Shown here one piece after another: positions 1-7,118 of a stretch of DNA of 20,576 nucleotides. A program made the translations under genes and the position numbers. The first letter of the stretch is position 1. Every line of letters starts with the position of its first letter. The notes beneath the pieces were generated by a model. The model worked only from the letters and a program-made list of their open reading frames with translations, ran no database searches and was not told the origin of the DNA. Origin of the DNA: Ruminococcus sp. UBA3665 (lineage in GTDB: Bacteria; Bacillota; Clostridia; Oscillospirales; Ruminococcaceae); the NCBI GenBank assembly GCA_002373165.1, contig DFJS01000082.1, forward strand, positions 1 to 20,576. The letters run 5' to 3'.

Positions 1-50
1 CGGTGCAATTCCGGTACCGACGGTACAGTCCGGATGAGAGAAGAATGCTT
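1..50 (+). promoter_or_regulatory. FMN riboswitch, 3' half (5' part outside window)
   Basis: The sequence ACCGACGGTACAGTCCGGAT at 16-35, continuing as GAGAGAAGAATG to about 47, matches the conserved 3' half of the FMN (RFN) aptamer, whose usual end is close to GTCxGGATGxxAGAAG. The 5' half of the aptamer and the operon promoter must lie upstream of the window. The element sits directly before ribD and an intrinsic terminator, the standard arrangement in Firmicutes, where FMN binding shuts down riboflavin synthesis. The element is certain as a type; its 5' end cannot be seen. Confidence 0.9.
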
Positions 51-58
51 TTTCTGCG

Positions 59-88
59 TACCTCGGAAAAATATTCCGGGGTATTTTT
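59..88 (+). terminator. Riboswitch expression platform: intrinsic terminator
   Basis: A 10-bp stem pairs TACCTCGGAA (59-68) with TTCCGGGGTA (74-83), with one G-U wobble and a five-base loop. It is followed at once by five T (84-88). It lies between the FMN aptamer and ribD, so it is the likely off-switch. GGTAC at 13-17 and 22-26 is complementary to GTACC at 58-62 and could form part of an antiterminator, but that is only a suggestion. Confidence 0.8.
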
Positions 89-106
89 AGTTTCAGGAGG
101 ATGAAA

Positions 107-1201
107 ATGATGGAATCTACAGATTATATGCGCCGCGCTGTCGAACTTGCCCGGAACGGCATCGGGTTTGTCAATCCCAATCCGCTGGTCGGAGCAGTGA
201 TTGTCAAGGACGGCAGAATCATCGGCGAAGGCTGGCACGAAAAATACGGCGAACTCCATGCCGAACGCAATGCCCTCAAGAACTGTACCGAATCGCCCGA
301 AGGTGCCGAAATGTATGTCACACTGGAACCCTGCTGTCATTACGGAAAAAATCCCCCCTGCACAGAGGCTCTGATTCAGGCAGGAATCCGGAAAGTCTAT
401 ATCGGCTCTGATGACCCGAATCCGCTCGTTGCCGGAAAGGGAATTCAGCAGCTTCAAGAGGCCGGAATCGAAGTGGAAACAGGAGTCTGTAAAACGGAAT
501 GCGATCGGCTCAACCGGATATTTTTTCACTATATTACGACGAAAACGCCTTACTGCATGATGAAAATCGCCATGACCGCCGACGGTAAAACAGCTACTCG
601 TGCAGGACTTTCCAAATGGATTACAGGCGAAGCTTCCCGGCAGCATGTGCATGAACTCCGCAAGCAGTTCGCCGGAATTATGTGCGGCATCGGCACCGTC
701 ATCGCGGATGACCCTTCACTGACATGCCGTATTGAAAATCCCAGCAATCCGGTCAGAATTGTCTGTGATACACATCTCAGAATCCCGATGGACTGTAAAA
801 TTGTCCATACAGCAAAAGAAGTCCCGACTATTATCGCTACTGCCAGCGAAAATCACGCCAAACTGGAAAAATTACAGAATCTTGGCGTGCAGATTCTGCA
901 AGTTTCTTCCAAAGAAGGGCATATCAATCTGAAATCACTCATGAGAAAGCTCGGTGCACAGGGGCTGGACAGCGTTTTGCTGGAAGGCGGTTCGCATCTG
1001 CATGAATCGGCACTCCGCGCCGGAATTGTTCAGCATGTGCAGATTTATATTGCCCCGAAAATTTTCGGAGGTGTTTCGGCGAAAACGGCCATCGGCGGCG
1101 TAGGCGTTTCGGAAGTGGATGAAGCTTATCGGCTTAGTGCGCCCGAAATCCGTCAGTACGGCAATGATATTTTGCTGGATTATGATATTCTGGAGGACTG
1201 A
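107..1201 (+). CDS. ribD: Bifunctional riboflavin deaminase/reductase RibD
   Basis: RibD carries out the second and third steps of riboflavin synthesis: deamination of the GTP-derived pyrimidine, then NADPH-dependent reduction of its ribosyl group to ribityl. The N-terminal deaminase domain (about 1-145) has the zinc site HAE (H51, E53) and PCCHYGKNPPC (C76, C85). The reductase domain (about 150-362) begins with MKIAMTADGKTA and carries LLEGGSHLHESAL and the IAPKIFGG region. The Asn in KNPPC replaces the usual Thr and is not a catalytic ligand. Length (364 aa) is normal. AGGAGG at 95-100 abuts an ATG at 101, too close to serve it, so the in-frame ATG at 107 (6-nt spacing) is chosen; 110 is also possible. 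First gene under the FMN riboswitch; ribE follows after 2 nt. Confidence 0.96.
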   Translation: MMESTDYMRRAVELARNGIGFVNPNPLVGAVIVKDGRIIGEGWHEKYGELHAERNALKNCTESPEGAEMYVTLEPCCHYGKNPPCTEALIQAGIRKVYIGSDDPNPLVAGKGIQQLQEAGIEVETGVCKTECDRLNRIFFHYITTKTPYCMMKIAMTADGKTATRAGLSKWITGEASRQHVHELRKQFAGIMCGIGTVIADDPSLTCRIENPSNPVRIVCDTHLRIPMDCKIVHTAKEVPTIIATASENHAKLEKLQNLGVQILQVSSKEGHINLKSLMRKLGAQGLDSVLLEGGSHLHESALRAGIVQHVQIYIAPKIFGGVSAKTAIGGVGVSEVDEAYRLSAPEIRQYGNDILLDYDILED

Positions 1202-1203
1202 AC

Positions 1204-1845
1204 ATGTTCACAGGCATTATTGAAGAAATCGGCAGAATCAGGAGCATCCGCACGGGTTCGGATTCCTGTGTGCTGACCGTTTCGGCAGAGAAAATTTTAT
1301 CTGATATGCACATCGGCGACAGCATCGCCGTGAACGGCACATGTCTAACCGTATGCGGATTTGGTCAGCATTCCTTTTCGGCGGATGTCATGCCCGAAAC
1401 TATGCGCCGGACAAATCTGGGCGATCTGAAAGCCGGCAGTCCGGTCAATCTGGAACGCGCGATGGCCGCAAACGGCCGTTTCGGCGGGCATATCGTTTCC
1501 GGACACATCGACGGAACTGGCAGAATCCAGTCTCTGAAAAAAGAAAAAAATGCCGTCTGGGTGCAGATTTCGGCAAATCCGGATGTATTAAAATATATTG
1601 TCGAAAAAGGCTCGGTTGCAATTGACGGCATCAGCCTGACCGTCGCGAAAATTTCCGTTCAGGATTTTTCTGTTTCGATCATTCCGCATACCGGAGAGGA
1701 AACTATTTTATTAAAGAAAAAGTCCGGCGATACAGTCAATCTGGAATGCGATATCATCGCAAAATATGTCGAGAAACTCTGCGGAGTTCAGAAATCTTCC
1801 GGGGGAATCACAGAAAATTTCCTCGCCGAACACGGATTTCTATAA
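1204..1845 (+). CDS. ribE: Riboflavin synthase alpha chain RibE
   Basis: Catalyses the dismutation of two 6,7-dimethyl-8-ribityllumazine molecules to riboflavin and the ribitylamino-pyrimidine. The 213 residues fall into two lumazine-binding repeats: the first opens with MFTGIIEEIG and includes VNGTCLTV (43-50), the second includes SGHIDGTG (99-106) and IDGISLTV (140-147). The C-terminal ITENFLAEHGF is the usual family tail. GGAGG at 1192-1196 gives 7-nt spacing to the ATG, and only 2 nt separate it from the ribD stop, so the two are co-transcribed and probably translationally coupled. Some organisms call this gene ribC. The product works with RibH, encoded 4 kb downstream in the same unit. 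Confidence 0.96.
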   Translation: MFTGIIEEIGRIRSIRTGSDSCVLTVSAEKILSDMHIGDSIAVNGTCLTVCGFGQHSFSADVMPETMRRTNLGDLKAGSPVNLERAMAANGRFGGHIVSGHIDGTGRIQSLKKEKNAVWVQISANPDVLKYIVEKGSVAIDGISLTVAKISVQDFSVSIIPHTGEETILLKKKSGDTVNLECDIIAKYVEKLCGVQKSSGGITENFLAEHGFL

Positions 1846-1859
1846 TCGGGGGTGACTGT

Positions 1860-2204
1860 ATGATTCTCTACAGACCTGTCGGCACGGCTGAATTAAATCT
1901 GATTGCAGAGACACAATACCGGAAATTTCCGCCGCGTCTTCCGGAACAGCCGATTTTCTATCCGGTTCTGAATGAAAAATATGCTGTCGAAATCGCATCG
2001 CGCTGGAATACCGGAGTACAGGACAGAAAAGGCTATGTTATTAGATTTACAGTTGATGATGAATATATCCGGCAGTTTGAAGTGCATACCGTCGGGAAAA
2101 GCTATCATCAGGAATTCTGGATTCCTGCCGGAGAACTGGAAAATTTCAATCGGCATATCATCGGGAACATAGAAGTGTTACAGGAATTTTCCGGAAAAGA
2201 CTGA
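1860..2204 (+). CDS. Small protein resembling the 'ADP-ribosylation/crystallin J1' family
   Basis: A 114-residue soluble protein with no signal peptide or membrane segment. It resembles short bacterial proteins commonly labelled ADP-ribosylation/crystallin J1, recalled from patterns such as LYRPVG near the start, KFPPRLPEQPIFYPV (22-36) and EFWIPAGELENFNRHI (85-100). By inference, R5, the Y34/Y41 region and E85 could match the R-Y/S-E layout of an ADP-ribosyltransferase core, but no experiment is known to me and the family name may come from automated transfer. The ATG at 1860 is preceded by GGGGGTGA (1848-1855); a longer reading upstream overlaps ribE and is rejected. It is the first of five non-riboflavin genes between ribE and ribBA. 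Confidence 0.75.
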   Translation: MILYRPVGTAELNLIAETQYRKFPPRLPEQPIFYPVLNEKYAVEIASRWNTGVQDRKGYVIRFTVDDEYIRQFEVHTVGKSYHQEFWIPAGELENFNRHIIGNIEVLQEFSGKD

Positions 2205-2208
2205 TGCT

Positions 2209-2310
2209 ATGGAAATACTGATAGAAATTTTTCTGGATGTTCTGGATGAAATTCTTGACCATCCTCTTGACAGACTGCTGAATAAAATCTTCAGAAAAAA
2301 GAAAAGGTGA
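2209..2310 (+). CDS. Putative 33-residue small protein
   Basis: An ATG 4 nt after the preceding stop opens a 33-codon frame ending at 2310. The peptide is acidic and hydrophobic first (MEILIEIFLDVLDEILDH), then strongly basic (KIFRKKKR). A helical wheel would give an amphipathic helix with a positive tail, possibly membrane-associated. A Shine-Dalgarno-like CAGGAA lies at 2181-2186, over 20 nt upstream, so initiation may depend on coupling to the preceding gene. The stop codon overlaps the AAAAGGTGA that serves the next gene, consistent with coupling. The function is unknown, and it could be a chance frame, but it fills the only gap in an otherwise packed gene series. Confidence 0.45.
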   Translation: MEILIEIFLDVLDEILDHPLDRLLNKIFRKKKR

Positions 2311-2315
2311 TTCCT

Positions 2316-2780
2316 ATGGATATGAACAAAGAAAAAGTTCAGCAGATTATCGGTGATAATTCCAGATTTATCAGCCCTTATGCCGAACCCGAAGGCTATT
2401 ATATCTATAAAAATAAGGGAAATATCGTCCGTCCGGAAGAAATCACTCTCTATTTTGAACGGCTGGAATATGCCGTCCGCCATGCGGAAGAACTCATCCG
2501 GCAGGCGTTCGGAGGCGGAACATATTTCTATGATTATCTTTTTAAAGATTTCGATTATGAAAAGAAACTGTCCCTCTGTCCGGAGAATGCACATCTGTAC
2601 GAAGAAATGAATAAAATCAAGACTCCCGAACAAATGATTCAGGGCTTGCGGTTTGAATCGTTCGTACTTGATAAGACAAATATCGGCGCATATCTCTCCA
2701 ATCCGGATTTCATGCCCGGCAATTTTATCGAAGCCATCTGGGACGAAAACTGGAATCTGCTCTACAGCTGGATTTGCTGA
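2316..2780 (+). CDS. Hypothetical protein (154 aa)
   Basis: A cytoplasmic, acidic protein that I do not recognise. It is rich in Tyr, Phe and Glu and has no signal peptide, membrane segment, cysteine cluster or nucleotide-binding motif. The middle (about 40-75) reads as an amphipathic helix with EEITLYFERLEYAVRHAEEL; the C-terminus has a Trp-rich end (IWDENWNLLYSWIC). The ATG at 2316 is chosen because AAAAGGTGA (2302-2310) is 5-7 nt upstream; a GTG at 2307 lies within that site. The general character (small, acidic, single domain, next to small paralogues) recalls immunity-type or SUKH-like accessory proteins, but no family signature supports this. Confidence 0.75.
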   Translation: MDMNKEKVQQIIGDNSRFISPYAEPEGYYIYKNKGNIVRPEEITLYFERLEYAVRHAEELIRQAFGGGTYFYDYLFKDFDYEKKLSLCPENAHLYEEMNKIKTPEQMIQGLRFESFVLDKTNIGAYLSNPDFMPGNFIEAIWDENWNLLYSWIC

Positions 2781-2804
2781 AATGATCAGAAAGAAGATGA
2801 TTCT

Positions 2805-3335
2805 ATGCTGATTCCGTTTGATTCAAAATACGCCGAAAATTATGTCAGTCATATTTTGCGGTCTGATGATGCTGTGCTCTGCATCAGAAACACCCTGAAA
2901 GCTCTCGAAAACTGTGAGGATAATATTTCTGTACAGCTCTGTTATGAGGTCTGGACGGCCGCTCTGCTGTTTGATTCCGCGGTCAATTCCGCCGGGACTC
3001 CCGACGGATGTTCCGAAAATTTTCTTCCGGCTGTCCGGAAAATTCAGGAGGATTTTCAAAAAACAAAGCGTTATTATATTTTCAGAAAAATTCCAGTCCA
3101 TGATATCGTCGCTGTTTCGCTTGCGCTGTTCGATGCTCTGATGAGAATAATTGTCCCCGACCCGGAAGAAATTCCGCCGGAAGATTATCCGCGTGATGAA
3201 GACGGCGAAGTGCTCTCCGGTTTGGGTGCACTCATGCAGGAACAGGGAAAACTTGACGAATGGACAGATGATATTTTTTATCTGCAATCGCGCCTGGAAG
3301 ATTCAGAAGCATCTAATTTTCCAGCTCATGGTTAA
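2805..3335 (+). CDS. Hypothetical protein, paralogue of the next gene (176 aa)
   Basis: An acidic, mostly helical cytoplasmic protein of unknown function. It is clearly a paralogue of the protein at 3371-3967: both begin with PF(D/N)S(K/E)YAE(N/K)Y(V/I)S, share CYE(V/L)WTA and FQKTKR in the middle, and end with a PRDE(D/E)G...L...G.(L/I)MQ..GKL..W segment. No catalytic motif is evident. The start codon has a weak purine-rich site (AAAGAAGATGA, 2790-2800). It lies 24 nt after its neighbour and 35 nt before its paralogue, within the run of small genes between ribE and ribBA. Confidence 0.8.
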   Translation: MLIPFDSKYAENYVSHILRSDDAVLCIRNTLKALENCEDNISVQLCYEVWTAALLFDSAVNSAGTPDGCSENFLPAVRKIQEDFQKTKRYYIFRKIPVHDIVAVSLALFDALMRIIVPDPEEIPPEDYPRDEDGEVLSGLGALMQEQGKLDEWTDDIFYLQSRLEDSEASNFPAHG

Positions 3336-3370
3336 ATATTCAGGAAAAAATTTATAAGAGGTGAATTGTT

Positions 3371-3967
3371 GTGACCCCGTTCAATTCCGAATATGCCGAA
3401 AAGTATATTTCTGAAATTCTGCAATGTCTGGAAGAAAAACAATATCCGGATGCACTTGCTTATCTGATTCAGATGACGATTCAGAATTATGATGACTGCC
3501 AGTGTACGGATCTGCTTGGTTTGCAGAAATGCTATGAACTCTGGACAGCGTGCTGTCTGCTGGATGCAGTTCTGAATCATACGGATTATATCAGCGAATG
3601 CAGAAATTATTCTGATAAATATATTCAGGTGATTCGCAGTCTGGAAGAAGGCTTTCAGAAAACAAAACGAAAGCTGTTTAAAAAACTTCCTGTCTATCAT
3701 AAATCCAGAATCGCGCAGGCTGCCTTTGATGCGCTGACCTATCTTACAGTGCCGGATTATGATGATTTATCTCCCGAAGATGTTGCTGATATTCCTCGTG
3801 ATGAAGAAGGTTATCTTCTTTCTTCTCTCGGCGGTATCATGCAGAAGGAAGGCAAACTGGAACAGTGGGACACAGATGTGACGGAACTGTCATTCCGTCT
3901 GCTCGACCATGTGGAAGAAAATAATAAAAATACTGATTATTACAACTCACAGGGAATGCTGACATAA
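3371..3967 (+). CDS. Hypothetical protein, tandem paralogue (198 aa)
   Basis: Second member of the tandem pair. It is about 22 residues longer than its neighbour, with extra sequence near the N-terminus (IQMTIQNYDDCQCTD) and a polar tail. It shares with the pair CYELWTA, FQKTKR and the C-terminal IPRDEEGYLLSSLGGIMQ block, which is the best conserved part and probably functional. It is acidic and cytoplasmic, with no recognised domain. The start is GTG, supported by AGAGGTGA at 3357-3364 with 6-nt spacing; no nearer ATG is in frame. ribBA follows after 25 nt, so it should be transcribed with the riboflavin genes. Confidence 0.8.
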   Translation: MTPFNSEYAEKYISEILQCLEEKQYPDALAYLIQMTIQNYDDCQCTDLLGLQKCYELWTACCLLDAVLNHTDYISECRNYSDKYIQVIRSLEEGFQKTKRKLFKKLPVYHKSRIAQAAFDALTYLTVPDYDDLSPEDVADIPRDEEGYLLSSLGGIMQKEGKLEQWDTDVTELSFRLLDHVEENNKNTDYYNSQGMLT

Positions 3968-3992
3968 TATTTTAGAAAGAAGCTGATTTTTT

Positions 3993-5189
3993 ATGAATAC
4001 TATCCCCGAAGCTCTCGAAGCGTTAAAACAGGGAAATTTGATTCTCGTCATTGACGACCCCGACAGAGAAAACGAGGGCGATCTGATCTGTGCTGCACAG
4101 TTCGCCACAACGGAAAACGTCAATTTCATGGCAAGTCAGGCAAAAGGCCTGATCTGTATGCCGATGTCTCATGCCTATATCCAGAAACTGGGTCTGCATC
4201 AGATGGTCGCCCATAATACGGATAATCATGAGACGGCTTTCACAGAATCAATCGATCATGTGAAGACGACAACAGGCATTTCCGCCGAAGAACGCGGCTT
4301 TACAGCGCGGATGTGCATCGAACAGGATTCCCGTCCGGCGGACTTCCGCAGACCCGGCCACATGTTTCCGCTGGAAGCTAAACCCGGCGGCGTACTCGAA
4401 CGCAACGGCCATACGGAAGCTACTGTTGATCTGATGCGCCTCGCCGGACTGGAGCAGGTCGGCTTGTGCTGCGAAATCATGGCCGATGACGGCACTATGA
4501 TGAGAACCACTGAATTAATCCGATTTGCTGAAAAGTATAATTTAATTATTATCACAATCAAAGATTTGCAAATCTACCGGAGAATGCATGATAAATTCAT
4601 GACGAAAATCACAAGCGCACATCTGCCCACCCGGTACGGCGATTTTGTCATCCACGGCTATCAGAATCAGATTACCGGCCGCGAACATGTTGCACTCGTG
4701 ATGGGCGATGTTGCCGACGGCAATCCCGTGCTGTGCCGGGTGCATTCCGAATGCCTGACAGGGGATGTGTTCGGTTCCAGCCGCTGTGACTGCGGTCAGC
4801 AGCTCGATGAAGCTATGAAGCGCATCGCCAAAGAGGGCAGGGGAATTTTATTATATCTCCGGCAGGAGGGCAGAGGCATCGGCCTGCTGAACAAGATCAG
4901 GGCTTATGATCTTCAGGAACACGGCCGCGATACTGTCGAAGCCAATGTCGAACTCGGCTTTGCTCCGGATTTGCGCGACTACAGCGAGGGCGCACAGATT
5001 CTGAAAGATCTGGGAGCCTGCAAACTCCGGATTATGACTAATAACCCGGATAAAATTGCAGACCTGTCAGAATACGGCATTGAAATCATCAGCCGCGAAG
5101 CAATTGAAATTCCGCCGAAAAAAGAAAATTTATTCTATCTTAAAACAAAACAGGTGAAAATGGGGCATTTACTGGATAATGTCGATTAA
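3993..5189 (+). CDS. ribBA: Bifunctional DHBP synthase / GTP cyclohydrolase II RibBA
   Basis: The protein feeds both branches of riboflavin synthesis. The N-terminal domain (about 1-200) makes 3,4-dihydroxy-2-butanone 4-phosphate from ribulose 5-phosphate; it shows DRENEGD (24-30), RPGHMFPL (120-127) and HTEATVDL (140-147). The C-terminal domain (about 205-398) is GTP cyclohydrolase II, with zinc ligands C254, C265 and C267 in HSECLTGDVFGSSRCDCG, the RQEGRGIG motif (290-297) and LQEHGRDTVEAN (307-318). In the first domain the usual ISAxDRAxT stretch reads ISAEERGFTAR (96-106), a variant worth noting, but all metal and catalytic positions I can locate are kept. Length (398 aa) is normal. The Shine-Dalgarno is weak (AGAAAGAAG, about 3974-3982). 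Confidence 0.97.
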   Translation: MNTIPEALEALKQGNLILVIDDPDRENEGDLICAAQFATTENVNFMASQAKGLICMPMSHAYIQKLGLHQMVAHNTDNHETAFTESIDHVKTTTGISAEERGFTARMCIEQDSRPADFRRPGHMFPLEAKPGGVLERNGHTEATVDLMRLAGLEQVGLCCEIMADDGTMMRTTELIRFAEKYNLIIITIKDLQIYRRMHDKFMTKITSAHLPTRYGDFVIHGYQNQITGREHVALVMGDVADGNPVLCRVHSECLTGDVFGSSRCDCGQQLDEAMKRIAKEGRGILLYLRQEGRGIGLLNKIRAYDLQEHGRDTVEANVELGFAPDLRDYSEGAQILKDLGACKLRIMTNNPDKIADLSEYGIEIISREAIEIPPKKENLFYLKTKQVKMGHLLDNVD

Positions 5190-5204
5190 AAAAGGAGAGA
5201 TGCC

Positions 5205-5807
5205 ATGTATTACGCAATGACAGCAGAAGATTATTTTATGCCGAGTTACTGTTCCGGTACAAAGTATTTTATCGGGACGGAAGAGCAGATTGCAGAACAT
5301 ATCATGGCTCTGGAACAGCATGAGAAATATCCGGAGTTTGTGAAAGCATTTCAGGCATTCCGGTCAGGGCAGACGGATGTGAAAATATATGCTGCCTACA
5401 GTGAACATACATTTCTGACCCCTGCCAGACTGGTGACAGAACAGCAGCTTTCTCTGGAAAAAACAGACTGGGATTTCCTGAACGTCTGGGAATGCGTCTA
5501 TGAAATGCATACAGATGCAGTACAGGTCAGTCAGGCAGTCTTTCAGATACAGGACAGGTATTATCTCTGTATTCAGGCAAGATTCCGGAATCTGCACTAT
5601 GATGACGAAGAGCCGATGACCGGAGGGTTCTGGGGATTCCCTGATTTTTTCAAAGCAGAAGAAACAGAAAATGCTGTCTTTCTGGAAAGCCGTCTTTATA
5701 CAGTCTGTGATGTATTCGATACAGAACAGGAAGCCGTGACAGCGTTACAGAACCCTGAAAGTATCAATTTAAGCCGTATCTGTGAGGAAATCTTTGCAGA
5801 CGGCTGA
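5205..5807 (+). CDS. Hypothetical protein (200 aa) inside the rib operon
   Basis: An acidic, aromatic-rich cytoplasmic protein that I do not recognise. It has no signal peptide, membrane segment or nucleotide-binding motif. Notable parts are a conserved-looking MTGGFWGFPDFFK segment (around 138-150) and paired Tyr/Trp clusters. A strong site (AAAAGGAGAGA, about 5190-5200) lies 7 nt before the ATG, and the gene starts 15 nt after ribBA. It is not similar to the pair at 2805-3967, but its size, acidity and position within the rib unit make it a sixth interposed accessory gene. An AT-rich 41-nt gap with the TTAAATTTAA palindrome (about 5814-5823) separates it from ribH. Confidence 0.8.
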   Translation: MYYAMTAEDYFMPSYCSGTKYFIGTEEQIAEHIMALEQHEKYPEFVKAFQAFRSGQTDVKIYAAYSEHTFLTPARLVTEQQLSLEKTDWDFLNVWECVYEMHTDAVQVSQAVFQIQDRYYLCIQARFRNLHYDDEEPMTGGFWGFPDFFKAEETENAVFLESRLYTVCDVFDTEQEAVTALQNPESINLSRICEEIFADG

Positions 5808-5848
5808 TTATATTAAATTTAATTTATATTCAGAAAGGATTTTTTATC

Positions 5849-6313
5849 ATGAAAGTATTAGAAGGTTTCTACGAAGGCAAAGGCCTGAAAATTGCAATTG
5901 TCGCATCCAGATTCAACGAATTTATCACAAATAAGCTGGTCGGCGGCGCGGAAGACTGCCTCCGCCGTCATAACGTGGAAGAAGAGGATATCACACTGGC
6001 ATGGGTGCCCGGTGCATTTGAAATTCCGCTTGCTGCCAAGAAACTGGCAAAATCCGGAAAGTATGATGCAATTATCTGTGTGGGTGCAGTCATCCGCGGC
6101 GCAACGTCACATTATGACTACGTCTGCGCGGAAGTCTCCAAGGGAATTGCAAGCGTTTCCCTCGAAACGGAAATTCCTGTGCTGTTCGGCGTTCTGACAA
6201 CAGATACCATCGAGCAGGCCATCGAACGCGCCGGAACCAAGGCCGGCAACAAAGGCTATGACTGCGCCATGTCCGCACTCGAACTCGTGCAGATGCTCCG
6301 GAAGGTCGGCTGA
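5849..6313 (+). CDS. ribH: 6,7-dimethyl-8-ribityllumazine synthase RibH
   Basis: Condenses the ribitylamino-pyrimidine with dihydroxybutanone phosphate to form the lumazine substrate of RibE. Family landmarks are all present: FNEFIT (22-27), WVPGAFEIPLAAKKL (52-66), CVGAVIRGATSHYDYV (77-92) with the catalytic H88, and PVLFGVLTTDT (110-120) followed by R127 in ERAGTKAGNKG. The 154-residue length is standard. The ATG at 5849 is preceded by AGAAAGGA (5831-5838), somewhat distant at 10 nt. RibH usually forms 60-subunit or pentameric shells. It completes the enzyme set for lumazine and riboflavin, with only the phosphatase step unassigned. Confidence 0.97.
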   Translation: MKVLEGFYEGKGLKIAIVASRFNEFITNKLVGGAEDCLRRHNVEEEDITLAWVPGAFEIPLAAKKLAKSGKYDAIICVGAVIRGATSHYDYVCAEVSKGIASVSLETEIPVLFGVLTTDTIEQAIERAGTKAGNKGYDCAMSALELVQMLRKVG

Positions 6314-6315
6314 GT

Positions 6316-7113
6316 ATGCCGAAAATTATGTTTTTCGATATCGACGGCACATTAATGGAAGATTCTTCTTCCCATTATGTGCCGGAGAGCACTGTCAAGG
6401 CTCTGAAACTCGCACATGAGGCCGGAAATCTGCTCTATGTCAATACAGGCAGACCCGTCATCAATGTGGATGCCGATGTCAGAATTCTGGGCTTTGACGG
6501 CTATATCTGCGGCTGCGGCTCGTATATCGAATGCAATCAGAAAGAATTGTTTTATCATACAAACTCGAAACAAGTCTGTCTGGAGACGGCACAGCTCGTC
6601 CGGGACTGCGATGCTTCGCCGCTGTACGAACGCCGGGATGCATTCTATTTCGACCCGGAATGCCGCGAACTCGAATTTGTAAAAGTCATCCGGGATACGT
6701 TCCGGATGCAGGAAAAAAACGTCTGGCGGAGTGTCAGTGATGCGGATTTCAGTTTTGATAAATTTGTCATTGCTTATGATAAACAAACTGATCTTGAACG
6801 CTTCAAGGCCGGAATCGCGGAAAATTTTGTCTATATCGACAGAGGACAGGGCTTCGGCGAAATGGCACAGAAGAATTTCAGCAAAAAAACCGGCATGGAT
6901 TTTATTCTGAATTATTACGGATTGCAGAAATCTGATGCCTATGCCATCGGCGACAGCCTGAACGATCTGCCGATGTTCGAGGGGGCAGGGACTTCCATCG
7001 CGATGGGCAACGGCGAAAAGCTGATTCCTTATGCGGACTATGTCACGGCCGATTTGTGGCATGACGGCATTTATCAGGCAATGGAGCATTTCGGATTTTT
7101 CGAGAAAGGCTGA
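6316..7113 (+). CDS. HAD superfamily (Cof-type) phosphatase, candidate ARPP phosphatase
   Basis: A 265-residue HAD hydrolase. Motif I is FFDIDGTL with nucleophile D8 and acid D10; motif II is T44 in VNTGRP; motif III is the K190/K191 pair; motif IV is IGDSLNDLPMFEGAG with D213 and D217. The large insert between motifs II and III marks the C2B-capped Cof/YcsE group. It starts 2 nt after the ribH stop, with GGAAGG (6300-6305) upstream. The riboflavin pathway needs a phosphatase for 5-amino-6-ribitylamino-pyrimidinedione 5'-phosphate; B. subtilis YcsE and E. coli YbjI/YigB, all HAD proteins, are known to do this. The operon position makes that role likely here, but it is inferred. Other sugar phosphates remain possible. 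Confidence 0.9.
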   Translation: MPKIMFFDIDGTLMEDSSSHYVPESTVKALKLAHEAGNLLYVNTGRPVINVDADVRILGFDGYICGCGSYIECNQKELFYHTNSKQVCLETAQLVRDCDASPLYERRDAFYFDPECRELEFVKVIRDTFRMQEKNVWRSVSDADFSFDKFVIAYDKQTDLERFKAGIAENFVYIDRGQGFGEMAQKNFSKKTGMDFILNYYGLQKSDAYAIGDSLNDLPMFEGAGTSIAMGNGEKLIPYADYVTADLWHDGIYQAMEHFGFFEKG

Positions 7114-7118
7114 TTCTC

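Noticed and set aside
5808..5848. AT-rich gap before ribH as a separate promoter
   Set aside because: TTATAT and the TTAAATTTAA palindrome are suggestive, but no -35 with correct spacing was found. It is most simply an AT-rich spacer.
6352..7089. 245-codon - strand frame opposite the HAD gene
   Set aside because: The + strand frame has all HAD motifs; the - strand translation resembles no known family and has no start signal.
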